From: CAVQBP01 sp964448105
Lineage (GTDB): Bacteria; Bacteroidota; Ignavibacteria; Ignavibacteriales; Ignavibacteriaceae
DNA: 60,365 nucleotides
Assembly (NCBI GenBank): GCA_964448105.1
Contig: CAYUVK010000016.1
Span: forward strand, 1 to 60,365
Direction: 5' to 3'
Positions 25,896 to 34,484 of the stretch are shown here, piece after piece (position 1 is the stretch's first letter; every line of letters begins with the position of its first letter). The notes beneath the pieces are model-generated. The model worked only from the letters and a program-made list of their open reading frames with translations, was not told where the DNA came from and did no database searches. The position numbers and the translations under genes are program-made.

Positions 25896-26609
25896 ATGAA
25901 CTTCGCAATTATTGCTGCAGGTGAAGGCGAAAGATTAAAATCCGAAGGAATTAATCTCCCTAAACCTTTAATTTGTATTAATAATGTGCCGATGCTCGAA
26001 AGATTATTGATGGTAATAAACAAGCAAGAGCCGGATTCTATTAACATCATAATTAATGAAGATGCAGAAGAAGTTAACAATTTTATTTCAAATCACTATT
26101 TAAGAAATAAAATTAATTTAATAGTGAAATCAACTGAAAGTTCTTTACATAGCTTATATGAATTGAAGTTATTTTTACAGGATAAACCTTTTTGTTTATT
26201 TACCGTTGATACTATTTTCTCGAAATTTGAATTTAAAAGCTTCATCAATTTTATTAATACAATGAAACACTTTGACGGAGTCTTGGGCATAACAGAATTT
26301 ATTGACGATGAAAAACCACTTTATGTAGAACTAGATAAAAATAATTTAATTACTAAATTTAACGACAAAGCAAATAATGGCTCTTTTGTAACGGGCGGCA
26401 TTTATTATTTTACCACATCAATGTATAAGGAAATAGATTTCGCCGTTAAAAATAATTATAAGCGACTTAGAAATTTTTTGAAACTATTGATTGAAAAAAA
26501 ATATCATTTATATGGTTATGCTTTTTCAAAAATAATTGATGTTGATCATGCGGATGATATAAAAACTGCTGAAAAGTTTTTAGCTGTTGAGGAAAATTCA
26601 TTACACTAA
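25896..26609 (+). CDS. Nucleotidyltransferase of the sugar/inositol-phosphate type
   Basis: The 237-residue product has the nucleotidyltransferase P-loop-like start IIAAGEGERLKSEG followed by LPKPL (residues 5-25), the base-contact loop STESSLHSLYEL near 80, and a metal-binding Asp in TVDTIF near 104. It therefore transfers NMP from CTP or another NTP to a phosphorylated sugar or cyclitol. With inositol-phosphate synthase and a CDP-alcohol phosphotransferase in the same run, CDP-activation of an inositol phosphate is the best guess; the sequence style also resembles the nucleotidyltransferase in Bacteroides inositol-lipid loci as I remember them. First gene of the run; the MlaE gene begins 17 bases after its stop. 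Confidence 0.75.
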   Translation: MNFAIIAAGEGERLKSEGINLPKPLICINNVPMLERLLMVINKQEPDSINIIINEDAEEVNNFISNHYLRNKINLIVKSTESSLHSLYELKLFLQDKPFCLFTVDTIFSKFEFKSFINFINTMKHFDGVLGITEFIDDEKPLYVELDKNNLITKFNDKANNGSFVTGGIYYFTTSMYKEIDFAVKNNYKRLRNFLKLLIEKKYHLYGYAFSKIIDVDHADDIKTAEKFLAVEENSLH

Positions 26610-26626
26610 CTTGGATAAGAGAACTA

Positions 26627-27382
26627 TTGGAAGCTTTTAAATTAAGTTTATCAAAATTACAGGACTACACTTTTCTAGTGTTTGATCTATTTAAAGGATT
26701 TATATCCAATTTAAAATATCTTCAGGATTCTTTTAAAGAGATGTACTGGATTGGTGCAAAAGCTTTTAGATTAATCTTTTTAGGCGGTCTATTTGTAGGA
26801 ATAATTTTAGCAATTGAAACCGGGCATCAATTAGATCTGTTTGGAGCAAAAACGCTTGTTGGCCGAACTGTTGCTTTAGGAATGGTAAGAGAACTCGGAC
26901 CGGTAATTACAGGTTTATTATTAGCCGCGAGAACAGGTGCAAAAAATGCTTCGGAAATTGGTGCGATGCAGCTAAGCGAACAAATTGACGCGCTTAGAGC
27001 GTTTGGTACAAGCCCTATTCAGAAGCTTGTCTTCCCAAGAACTCTCGCAGCTCTTGTAATGTTTTTACCTTTAACTTTAATTGCGGATATGGTGGGAATT
27101 ATCGGAGGAATGGTTGTAACTAAACTTTCACTCGGAGTAGATACTTCCTTTTTTTGGCACTCGGCTATTAATTCCTTAAGATTAAAGGATATAGTAGTTG
27201 GATTTACAAAACCAATATTCTTTGGTTTTTTCATATCGACAATAAGTTGTTATTATGGGTTTTCAACTACCGGCGGAACAACAGGCCTGGGGCGCAATAC
27301 AATAAATGCCGTAGTAGTTTCATCTATGGTTGTATTAATTATTGATTTCATTTTTACAAAAGTAATTTGGGAATTATTTTAA
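26627..27382 (+). CDS. mlaE: MlaE-type ABC transporter permease
   Basis: The 251-residue product has five to six membrane helices and the MlaE signature region GRTVALGMVRELGPVITGLLL near residue 81, followed by GAKNASEIGAMQLSEQIDAL and FPRTLAALVMFLPLT. MlaE forms the dimeric membrane core of Mla/Tgd-type complexes that move phospholipids between inner and outer membranes. The only start that keeps the N-terminal helix is the TTG at 26627, with AAGAG upstream. The ATPase gene begins at the very next base after its stop. No MlaB or MlaC gene is present in the run. Confidence 0.9.
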   Translation: MEAFKLSLSKLQDYTFLVFDLFKGFISNLKYLQDSFKEMYWIGAKAFRLIFLGGLFVGIILAIETGHQLDLFGAKTLVGRTVALGMVRELGPVITGLLLAARTGAKNASEIGAMQLSEQIDALRAFGTSPIQKLVFPRTLAALVMFLPLTLIADMVGIIGGMVVTKLSLGVDTSFFWHSAINSLRLKDIVVGFTKPIFFGFFISTISCYYGFSTTGGTTGLGRNTINAVVVSSMVVLIIDFIFTKVIWELF

Positions 27383-28138
27383 TTGAATATAATCGGATTA
27401 TCAAATATTTATTTAACATTGCAAGGAAGAGAAATTCTTAAAAACATTTCTTTGGAAATTCCTAAAGGAAATGTATCGGTGATTCTTGGACCTAGCGGTG
27501 CCGGTAAAAGTTCTATTTTAAAAATAATTCTCGGTTTATGGAAACCCCAAAGTGGCACTGTTAAAATTGGGAGTATTGATATTACAAAATTATCTGAACT
27601 TGAGATGCTCCCTATTAGGAAAAAAATGGGAATAGTTTTCCAGGGGAATGCATTATTCGATTCCCTTACTGTTGAAGAAAACGTTGGGTATTTTCTCTCG
27701 GAGCAAAATAAAATTTCTCAATTGGAAATGGAAGATAGAATTGAAACAGCTCTTTCATTTGTCAATTTATCTGGGACTAACGATTTATTTCCTGATCAAC
27801 TTAGCGGCGGAATGAAGAAAAGAGTTGCAATAGCAAGAGCGATGGTATTTAATCCTGAAATTATTCTTTTTGATGAACCCACAACCGGTCTGGATCCAAT
27901 TAACGCTAAACATATTTTAGATTTGATCGCACGACTAAGAGAACAAGGGACCACTGCAGTTGTTGTTACTCATATTTTAAATGATGCGGTTTCTATTGGA
28001 GATAGGCTTACATTAATTAACGGCGGTACTTTGGTTGAATCCGGAACTGTTAACGAAATGCTAAATTCAAAAAATGAATTTGTAAAAGCATTCTTCTATG
28101 AAGTATACCAGGATGCTGAATTACTAAAAAATTGTTAA
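27383..28138 (+). CDS. mlaF: MlaF-type ABC transporter ATPase
   Basis: The 251-residue product is a complete ABC ATPase: Walker A GPSGAGKSS near residue 37, Q-loop VFQGNALFDSL near 84, signature LSGGMKKRVAIARA near 140, Walker B IILFDEPTTGLDP near 160 and switch His in VVTHI near 195. The FQGNALFDSLTV loop and GMKKR are typical of MlaF proteins. It powers lipid movement by the MlaE core. The start is a TTG directly abutting the mlaE stop, so translation must be coupled. Confidence 0.92.
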   Translation: MNIIGLSNIYLTLQGREILKNISLEIPKGNVSVILGPSGAGKSSILKIILGLWKPQSGTVKIGSIDITKLSELEMLPIRKKMGIVFQGNALFDSLTVEENVGYFLSEQNKISQLEMEDRIETALSFVNLSGTNDLFPDQLSGGMKKRVAIARAMVFNPEIILFDEPTTGLDPINAKHILDLIARLREQGTTAVVVTHILNDAVSIGDRLTLINGGTLVESGTVNEMLNSKNEFVKAFFYEVYQDAELLKNC

Positions 28139-28162
28139 GAGATAAATTTTATATAAAAATAT

Positions 28163-29125
28163 ATGCAAACATCTTCGATTAAATTTTCAAATTTAAAAGT
28201 TGGTTTAACTGTTTTTATCGGTTTGGTAATCTTTTTTGTTTTTATATTTTTAGTCGGAACCGAAGGGAATTATTTTTCCAGCACATACGATCTAAAAATA
28301 TTTGTAGAAAATACCGAAGGTTTATCAGAGGGTTCTCTGGTCACTTTAGGTGGATTAAAAATCGGAAATGTAAGCGATCTGAAATTTACCAGGCGTAACG
28401 GGATAAATGGTATTAATATTACTTTAAGCATTAAATCAAATTATAAGACCCAAATAACCAATTCATCAAATGCTACGATCAAAACCATCGGTTTGCTTGG
28501 TGACAGATTTGTCGACATTTCCATTGGTCAACCGAATGAAGCGCCTTTACCGGAAGGAAAATTTCTGCATGTAGAACCTACTTTCAGCCTGGACAAATTA
28601 AGCACTAAAATTCAACCGGCATTAGATGATTTTTCCAAACTGCTTTCAAATCTTCGCTCAATTACCGATACAATTTCAAGCGGTAAAGGAAGCATAGGCA
28701 AATTAATAAACAATACAAATACGGTTGATAAATTTGAGTCGGTATTGAAAGGACTGGACAAATTTTTAACAACAGTAAATAATAAAAAAGGTTCTCTTGG
28801 AAAGATGGCTTATGATTCGACTCTTTACAATAATCTGAATTTATTATCCGATAATTTAGTTTCATTAACAGATTCAATAAAAAATGGTAAAGGAAGTCTC
28901 GGAAAATTTATTATGAAAGATTCTGTTTACAATACGGTTTCTTCATTATCAAACAGACTTGATAATTTGATTTCAAAAGCGGAAGGTGACAGCACATTAG
29001 TCGGCGGATTAATCAATAATAAAAAAATTTATAATGATTTTAACTCACTTTTAAATGAATTAAACCAACTTGTAGACAAAATAAAAACAGAACCGGAGAA
29101 ATATCTGCATATCTCTGTTTTTTAA
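28163..29125 (+). CDS. mlaD: MCE-domain (MlaD-type) lipid-transfer protein
   Basis: The 320-residue product has one N-terminal membrane helix (about residues 13-32) and an MCE domain directly after it (STYDLKIFVENTEGLSEGS, then VTLGGLKIGNVSDLKF, and GLLGDRFVDISIG at its end). A long helical tail with GKGSIGKLINN, KKGSLGKMAYD and GKGSLGKFIM repeats follows, as is usual in MlaD/Mce proteins. Hexameric MCE rings form the periplasmic channel for lipids above MlaE. It completes the transporter set, 24 bases after mlaF. Inside an inositol-cluster run the cargo may be the cluster's own lipid; that is inference. Confidence 0.92.
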   Translation: MQTSSIKFSNLKVGLTVFIGLVIFFVFIFLVGTEGNYFSSTYDLKIFVENTEGLSEGSLVTLGGLKIGNVSDLKFTRRNGINGINITLSIKSNYKTQITNSSNATIKTIGLLGDRFVDISIGQPNEAPLPEGKFLHVEPTFSLDKLSTKIQPALDDFSKLLSNLRSITDTISSGKGSIGKLINNTNTVDKFESVLKGLDKFLTTVNNKKGSLGKMAYDSTLYNNLNLLSDNLVSLTDSIKNGKGSLGKFIMKDSVYNTVSSLSNRLDNLISKAEGDSTLVGGLINNKKIYNDFNSLLNELNQLVDKIKTEPEKYLHISVF

Positions 29126-29157
29126 GGGAGAAAATAAAATAATTATTCATTGAACAA

Positions 29158-30024
29158 ATGAAAAGAAATTCAATGAGTTTAAAGCTGGCTGGAATAAAAC
29201 GTCAATCGGAATACTCACCAAATCATATCAAAAATGATTTACTCATCTTATTGAAAACCGCTGAAGAATTGAAATCCATGGGAGCGGAAATTAAAATTCT
29301 AAATGAAGAAGCAATTTTAAATAATCATATTGAAGCCGATTTTATTTTTTCTATGGCTCAAGGATCTGCAGCCCAGGAAAAATTATTGCAAATCGAAAAT
29401 GAAGGAATACGCATAATTAATAGTCCGAAAGGAGTTATTAACTGCTACAGAATTAATATGGTGAAAAAACTGCAGGAAAATAATATTCCCTTCCCTAAAA
29501 GCATTATAGTAAAAACAAATGAATTTTGTGAAACCGGTTTAAAAGATTTCGGTTCAAAAAAAATATGGCTGAAAAGGGGTGATGTTCATGCCGTTCACCG
29601 TGAAGATGTAACTCTTGTATATTCTGAGGCAGAAAAGAACAATGTAATAAATGAATTTGCAAACAGAAAAATTAATGAAGCTGTTCTTCAGGAACATATA
29701 GATGGAGATCTTATCAAATTTTATGCTTTGAGAGATTCTGATTTTTTTTATTGGTATCTAATAAATGGAGCGCAGTCAACCAAATTTAATTTAAATGAAT
29801 TAAAAGAATTAGCATTCCTTTCTGCAGAAATATTAGGCTTATATGTTTTCGGTGGTGATGCAATAATATCCAATGATGGGAAAATTACAATAATAGACAT
29901 AAATGATTGGCCAAGTTTTGCTCCGGTAAGAGATAAAGCAAGTAAAAATATTGCAAAATTAATTTTTAATAAAGCTTATCAAATAGCTGGTAAAAGGGAG
30001 AATTATGCTGACAATAAATTCTAA
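29158..30024 (+). CDS. ATP-grasp enzyme (kinase or ligase)
   Basis: The 288-residue product has the ATP-grasp order: a pre-ATP-grasp region, KIWLKRGDVHAVHREDV near residue 137 (ATP-binding strand), VLQEHIDGDLIKFYALRD near 178, and the metal-binding end ITIIDINDWPSFAPVRD near 246. The pair QEHIDGDLIKFY and DINDWPSF is closer to what I recall of inositol-trisphosphate 5/6-kinases (QEFxxHGGxxxKVYV, DINxFPG) and RimK-like ligases than of carboxylases. In the neighbourhood of inositol-phosphate synthase it could phosphorylate a cyclitol or ligate an amino acid to it. Its 3' end overlaps the aminotransferase gene by 20 bases. Confidence 0.7.
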   Translation: MKRNSMSLKLAGIKRQSEYSPNHIKNDLLILLKTAEELKSMGAEIKILNEEAILNNHIEADFIFSMAQGSAAQEKLLQIENEGIRIINSPKGVINCYRINMVKKLQENNIPFPKSIIVKTNEFCETGLKDFGSKKIWLKRGDVHAVHREDVTLVYSEAEKNNVINEFANRKINEAVLQEHIDGDLIKFYALRDSDFFYWYLINGAQSTKFNLNELKELAFLSAEILGLYVFGGDAIISNDGKITIIDINDWPSFAPVRDKASKNIAKLIFNKAYQIAGKRENYADNKF

Positions 30025-31360
30025 AAAATATTCGTCTATTGTTTCGGAAATACCGGGACTTAAATCATTAAAGCTTTTTGAAGAAGAGCAAAATTATATT
30101 TCACCCGGGATTCAATCAATTGCAACTTCATCAAAAATAGTTTTAGAAAAAGGTGAAGGTTCGATTATTGAAGATGTTGACGGTAATAAATATATAGATT
30201 TTTTTGCTGGGGTAGGCGTTGCAAGTCTGGGTTATAATCACCCTAAGTATTTTTCTGCAATGAGCGAGCAATTAAAACAGATCCATGTTGGAAGTTTTAC
30301 ATCCAAGAATAGAGTCGCTTTAACAAAATTATTGTCCGAAGTTGCAGTCGGTGATTTAACAAGAAGCCAATTTTACAGCAGCGGCGCAGAAGCTGTTGAA
30401 GCTTCATTGAGGCTGGCAAAATCATATACAAAAAAAACAGAGTTCCTGGGATTTTGGGGTGGATTCCACGGAAAGACTCTTGGAGTTCTCGGATTACTCG
30501 GAGATGATTTTAAAAATAATTTAGGTCCTCTCCCCTTTGGTACATATTCAACACCATATGCAAATTGCAGGCATTGCGCTTTCGATAAAACTCACGCGGA
30601 CTGCGAATTTGCTTGTGTCGATTTTATAAGAAAAAAAATTAAATATGAAACAACCAATAATATTGCAGCAATTGTAGTTGAACCAATTCAAGGAACTGCA
30701 GGAAATGTTGTTCCTCCACAAGGATATTTATTAAAACTCAGAGAAATAGCAGATGAAATAGGAGCAATACTAATTGCCGATGAAATGATAACTGGTTTCG
30801 GAAGGACAGGAAAAATGTTCGGAGTTCAGCATGACAATGTTGTTCCAGATATTATAACTATTGGTAAAGGTTTTGGCGGCGGTTTTCCTATGACAGGTCT
30901 AATGTCGCGGGATGAAATTATTTTTTCAAAACCATTTGCTAATCCAAGCGGAAGTTCATCAAGTTATGGCGGAAATCCTTTGGCTTCAACTTCAGCCTAT
31001 ATAACTTTAAGGACAATCATCGATGAAGGTCTGGTTGAAAATTCAGCCAAGGTTGGTTCTTTCATGTTAGAAAAATTAAATATACTTAAAGAAAAATTTT
31101 CCATAATCGGAGATGTTCGTGGTAAAGGTCTGATGATTGGAGTAGAGCTTGTAAAAGACAAAAGCTCAAAAGAAAAACTTGATAAAAAATATACTAAAAT
31201 GTTTTTCCATGAATGTTTAAAGAAAGGGCTAATTATCATGGGATATAACCCGGATATAAGAATTAATCCGCCGCTTATAATAACAGAAGAGATTGCCGAA
31301 GAAGGAATTTCAATAATGGAAGAAGCATTAACTTATGTGGCTGAACAAATTACAGATTGA
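30005..31360 (+). CDS. Class III PLP aminotransferase
   Basis: The 451-residue product is a full class III (omega) aminotransferase: IEDVDGNKYIDFFAGVGV near residue 55, FYSSGAEAVEASLRLAKS near 122, VEPIQGTAG near 224, the metal-side Asp in LIADEMITGFGRTGKMF near 257, and the PLP lysine in TIGKGFGGGFPMTG near 287. An insert with CRHCAFDKTHADCEFAC is like that of GABA-type members. It transfers an amino group to an aldehyde or ketone. Next to a Gfo/Idh dehydrogenase it could turn an oxidised cyclitol or a small aldehyde into the amine. It overlaps both neighbours (20 and 26 bases). Confidence 0.85.
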   Translation: MLTINSKKYSSIVSEIPGLKSLKLFEEEQNYISPGIQSIATSSKIVLEKGEGSIIEDVDGNKYIDFFAGVGVASLGYNHPKYFSAMSEQLKQIHVGSFTSKNRVALTKLLSEVAVGDLTRSQFYSSGAEAVEASLRLAKSYTKKTEFLGFWGGFHGKTLGVLGLLGDDFKNNLGPLPFGTYSTPYANCRHCAFDKTHADCEFACVDFIRKKIKYETTNNIAAIVVEPIQGTAGNVVPPQGYLLKLREIADEIGAILIADEMITGFGRTGKMFGVQHDNVVPDIITIGKGFGGGFPMTGLMSRDEIIFSKPFANPSGSSSSYGGNPLASTSAYITLRTIIDEGLVENSAKVGSFMLEKLNILKEKFSIIGDVRGKGLMIGVELVKDKSSKEKLDKKYTKMFFHECLKKGLIIMGYNPDIRINPPLIITEEIAEEGISIMEEALTYVAEQITD

Positions 31361-32279
31361 ATCAACATTCAAATCACATGATACAGAAGAATTTCTCGAT
31401 ATAATTTTTTATCGTCGTCTTGGTTATGTTTTTGCATTAGCGTCCAAACGCTTAGGTATCTCACCAAATGGAGTTACCATAATCAGTATCCTTTTCGGTG
31501 TAACTGCAGGGCATCTTTTCTTCTATCAAAATTTGACTGTTAATATAATTGGTATGTGTTTCTTAGTTTTTGCAGAAACTCTCGACAGTACCGATGGGCA
31601 ATTAGCGAGGATGACGAATTTCAAATCCAGGTTTGGCAGAATACTGGATGGATTAGGCGGTAACTTAATGTTCCTCAGTATTTATATTCATATATGTGCG
31701 AGATTTGTTGTAAACGGAGGAACTCCATGGATTTTTTTATTTGCTGTTATAACTGGATTGAGCCACTCTCTGCAATGCGCTATTGCAGACTACAACCGGA
31801 ACCTGTATCTCTTCATCATCTTTGATAAAAATAAAAGTGAATTGGATAAATTAAATGACTTATTCCCGATTTATAATAAGCTTTCCTGGAAAAATAATTT
31901 CGTAAAAAAATTGTTGATGAGAGTTTACATAAATTATACAAAAGAACAGGAGATATTTTCAAAAGAAACAAAAAGTCTGTTTTATTATGTTCAAAATAAT
32001 TTTATAAATGGAATACCTGAAAATTTAAAAGAAAAATATAAAAATTTAAATAAACCGTTATTGAAATATCATAACATTCTTACTACAAATACACGGATGA
32101 TGGTCTTATTTATTGCAATTATCATTAATAAACCTGAATACTATTTTTTATTTGAATTAATAATTCTTAACGCACTTTTAGTTTATGTGATTCTTAAACA
32201 GGAAAAGAATAACAAAAATTTATTGGAATCCGCAAAAACAATATACCGGGAAAAACTAAATAACTTGGTTAGTGTTTAA
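31335..32279 (+). CDS. CDP-alcohol phosphotransferase with altered active site
   Basis: The 314-residue membrane protein carries the CDP-alcohol phosphotransferase motif as DSTDGQLAR followed by GRILDGLGGN (near residues 77-105). The canonical pattern is DxxDGxxAR..GxxxDxxxD: the first three aspartates are present, but the fourth, the proposed catalytic base, is Gly here with Asn one residue later. Hydrophobic helices flank the motif and the last 80 residues; a roughly 100-residue soluble insert (with YINYTKEQEIFS) separates them. The family moves a phospho-alcohol from CDP to a second alcohol, as in phosphatidylinositol-phosphate synthesis. The neighbours favour an inositol-containing product. 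The start overlaps the aminotransferase by 26 bases. Confidence 0.82.
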   Translation: MWLNKLQIESTFKSHDTEEFLDIIFYRRLGYVFALASKRLGISPNGVTIISILFGVTAGHLFFYQNLTVNIIGMCFLVFAETLDSTDGQLARMTNFKSRFGRILDGLGGNLMFLSIYIHICARFVVNGGTPWIFLFAVITGLSHSLQCAIADYNRNLYLFIIFDKNKSELDKLNDLFPIYNKLSWKNNFVKKLLMRVYINYTKEQEIFSKETKSLFYYVQNNFINGIPENLKEKYKNLNKPLLKYHNILTTNTRMMVLFIAIIINKPEYYFLFELIILNALLVYVILKQEKNNKNLLESAKTIYREKLNNLVSV

Positions 32280-32361
32280 ATTATTTTTATATAAACATTG
32301 AATAATATATACAAAGAAGTTTGTAACTAAAGTTCTTAGTTTAATAAGTAGTGAGAAAACA

Positions 32362-33378
32362 ATGCTGCAGGGTGCAATAATCGGTTTTGGAAAGATAGCT
32401 CGAAACAGCCACATACCGGCTTTTCAGAGTATTGAAGCTATGGGGAAAGCTAAAATTATTGCTGCAGTTGAATCGGATGAAATAAACAGGATTAATTGTT
32501 CTAAAAATTATCCGGAAATAAAATTCTATGCTTCGGCGGCAGATTTATTTGAAAATGAAAAACTCGATTTTATTGATATATGTACTCCTCCCCTTTTTCA
32601 TTCTGAAATTATTGAAACTGCAATTCAACAAAATGTAAACATTATTTGTGAAAAACCTTTTACACTTGGTTTAGAGGAAGCAAAAATAATTTCTGATAAG
32701 CTAAAGAGAAGTGACATTGTATTTATGCCGTGTCACCAATATAAATATGCTCCACTTTGGATAAATTTTAAAGAATATATAAATCACTTCTCGAAAGAAT
32801 CCAAATTTATTTTTGAATGTGGAATTTATAGAACCGAAGCAGATTTTGGTTTACCGGTATTCAATAATCCCTGGCGAATAAATAAAGAAATGTCCGGCGG
32901 CGGAATTTTAACTGATTCCGGTATTCATTATTTATATCTTATAAGTTGGATGTTCGGTAAGCCTGAAAAACTAACTGCTAAGATTTTTAATTTGAAGCAC
33001 AATTATAATGTTGAAGATACAGCATATTTACTACTGGAAAACGGAACCGGAATTGCCGAGATAACTTTAACATGGGCAGCCGGTGCAAGAACTAACACTG
33101 CCCGGTTAACTTCAAGCTGCGGCAGCTTAATTTATGATGGGAAGAAAGAATTACGGAAATATCAAAACAACTACGAAGAAGTAATTCCGGTACCGGATGT
33201 TTCCGATAAAGCAACATATAATTCTCTATACATTTCTTTGTTTGAAGAGTTTATAGAAAATATTATGACAAACAATAATTCTTCAGAATATATAGAGGAT
33301 GCATTTGATTCTATTTATCTTTTAGAAAAATGTTATAAATCGGCATCAGAACAAAAAACTATTTTTTTAAATGAATAA
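32362..33378 (+). CDS. Gfo/Idh/MocA-family NAD(P)-dependent dehydrogenase
   Basis: The 338-residue product has a Rossmann start IIGFGKIARNSHIPAF (residues 6-21), the EKPF box near 96 that ends the nucleotide domain, and the catalytic Asp/His pair in GGGILTDSGIHYLYL near 186. Members oxidise sugars or cyclitols, inositol 2-dehydrogenase among them. With inositol-phosphate synthase in the run, oxidation of an inositol derivative to the inosose is plausible, ahead of the aminotransferase. This step is inference. It overlaps the next gene by 8 bases. A second member of the family at 39693 is in another context. Confidence 0.83.
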   Translation: MLQGAIIGFGKIARNSHIPAFQSIEAMGKAKIIAAVESDEINRINCSKNYPEIKFYASAADLFENEKLDFIDICTPPLFHSEIIETAIQQNVNIICEKPFTLGLEEAKIISDKLKRSDIVFMPCHQYKYAPLWINFKEYINHFSKESKFIFECGIYRTEADFGLPVFNNPWRINKEMSGGGILTDSGIHYLYLISWMFGKPEKLTAKIFNLKHNYNVEDTAYLLLENGTGIAEITLTWAAGARTNTARLTSSCGSLIYDGKKELRKYQNNYEEVIPVPDVSDKATYNSLYISLFEEFIENIMTNNNSSEYIEDAFDSIYLLEKCYKSASEQKTIFLNE

Positions 33379-34378
33379 GAAGTCAAGATTAATATTTTTT
33401 CTTATCGGGTTATCGGTTTTTGTTTACCTTGTCATAGAATTCGGTATAAATAATATTGTAATTAATATAGAAAAGATCGGGTGGTGGTTTTTTCCTATAA
33501 TCGCAGTCTGGGGAATTGTCTATTTATTCAATTCACTTGCATGGTACATCATTTTAAATGGTAAAAAAAATTTAATAAGATTCCGAGATATATTATCTAT
33601 TTCGATAAGCGGATTCGCAATTAATTATATCACCCCTTTCATCAATTTGGGGGGTGAACCTTACCGCGTTATGGCATTAAAGGAATCTATAGGCATTCAC
33701 AATTCCGTTTCCTCCGTAATTCTTTATCGAATGATTCACATACTGGGTTCCTTTTTCTTCTGGTTTACCGGGATAATAATTGTTGCCATTCTTCTCCCGC
33801 TTTCCACTGAATTTAGAATAATTTTATTTATAATTTCCGCAGCTCTTATAGTTCTTATATGGTTTTTCTTTTCAAGACATAAAAAAGGAATATTTAAATC
33901 TATATTGAATTTTATTTCTAAATTTACATTCTTGAAAAAAGTTAATGAAAAATTAGCTAAACGGGAAAACTCTTTACTTCTAATTGATCAACGGATAACT
34001 GATCTTTATTTAAACCGTAAACCGGCATTTTATTCCGCTCTTCTTTCGGAATACCTGGGAAGAATAATTGGTTCGTTTGAATTTTATTTTATCCTTGTTG
34101 CAATCGGGATTAATTCTACAATAATTCAAGCTTTCTTTATAAATGCAGGTTCTTCAATTATCATGAATGTACTTTTCTTTATTCCGTTTGAACTCGGTAC
34201 GCGTGAAGGAAGTTTATATTTAGTTCTTGAAAGCCTGGGATTTACTGCTGGTGTCGGGATTTTTATTGCAATAGTAAATAGGATTAGAGAATTTTTTTGG
34301 ATACTTGTAGGATTATTATTAATACAAATTAAAGGGAAAGTAGTTGCTGAAAAGAAAGATATTCTTGATTACATATAA
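33371..34378 (+). CDS. UPF0104/flippase-like membrane protein
   Basis: The 335-residue product has about eight membrane helices and the pattern of the lysylphosphatidylglycerol-synthase transmembrane region (UPF0104, AglD-related): NYITPFINLGGEPYRVMAL near residue 88, YRMIHILGSFFFW near 118, and FFIPFELGTREGSLYLV near 270. Members are proposed to flip or sense glycolipids, but the activity is mostly inferred. It has no cytoplasmic aminoacyl-transfer domain. Placed right after the lipid-head genes, it may carry the product across the inner membrane before MlaEFD takes over. Overlaps the upstream gene by 8 bases. Confidence 0.8.
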   Translation: MNKKSRLIFFLIGLSVFVYLVIEFGINNIVINIEKIGWWFFPIIAVWGIVYLFNSLAWYIILNGKKNLIRFRDILSISISGFAINYITPFINLGGEPYRVMALKESIGIHNSVSSVILYRMIHILGSFFFWFTGIIIVAILLPLSTEFRIILFIISAALIVLIWFFFSRHKKGIFKSILNFISKFTFLKKVNEKLAKRENSLLLIDQRITDLYLNRKPAFYSALLSEYLGRIIGSFEFYFILVAIGINSTIIQAFFINAGSSIIMNVLFFIPFELGTREGSLYLVLESLGFTAGVGIFIAIVNRIREFFWILVGLLLIQIKGKVVAEKKDILDYI

Positions 34379-34398
34379 TTGTAGATTGCGAATCTCGT

Positions 34399-34440
34399 GG
34401 ATTTAAATCCTCAGCCAAAGGCTGATGAGCCTTAGGCTCA
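34399..34440. repeat. Three adjoining palindromes between the flippase-like and HAD genes
   Basis: GGATTTAAATCC (34399-34410), TCAGCCAAAGGCTGA (34411-34425) and TGAGCCTTAGGCTCA (34426-34440) abut without spacing; the last two are perfect 6-base stems with 3-base loops. They are enclosed by ATTGCG (34385-34390) and CGCAAT, and by GGATTT and AAATCC, so the whole of about 34385-34452 could fold into a branched structure. It is more GC-rich than its surroundings and looks like a small dispersed palindromic element. Confidence 0.7.
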
Positions 34441-34484
34441 GAAATCCGCAATTCGAAATTCGAAATTACACAAGGTTTATACGA

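Noticed and set aside
34425..34484. Longer start of the HAD gene at 34425
   Set aside because: The extra 20 residues are encoded by the palindromic element and do not look like protein; the ATG at 34485 begins the motif-I strand directly.
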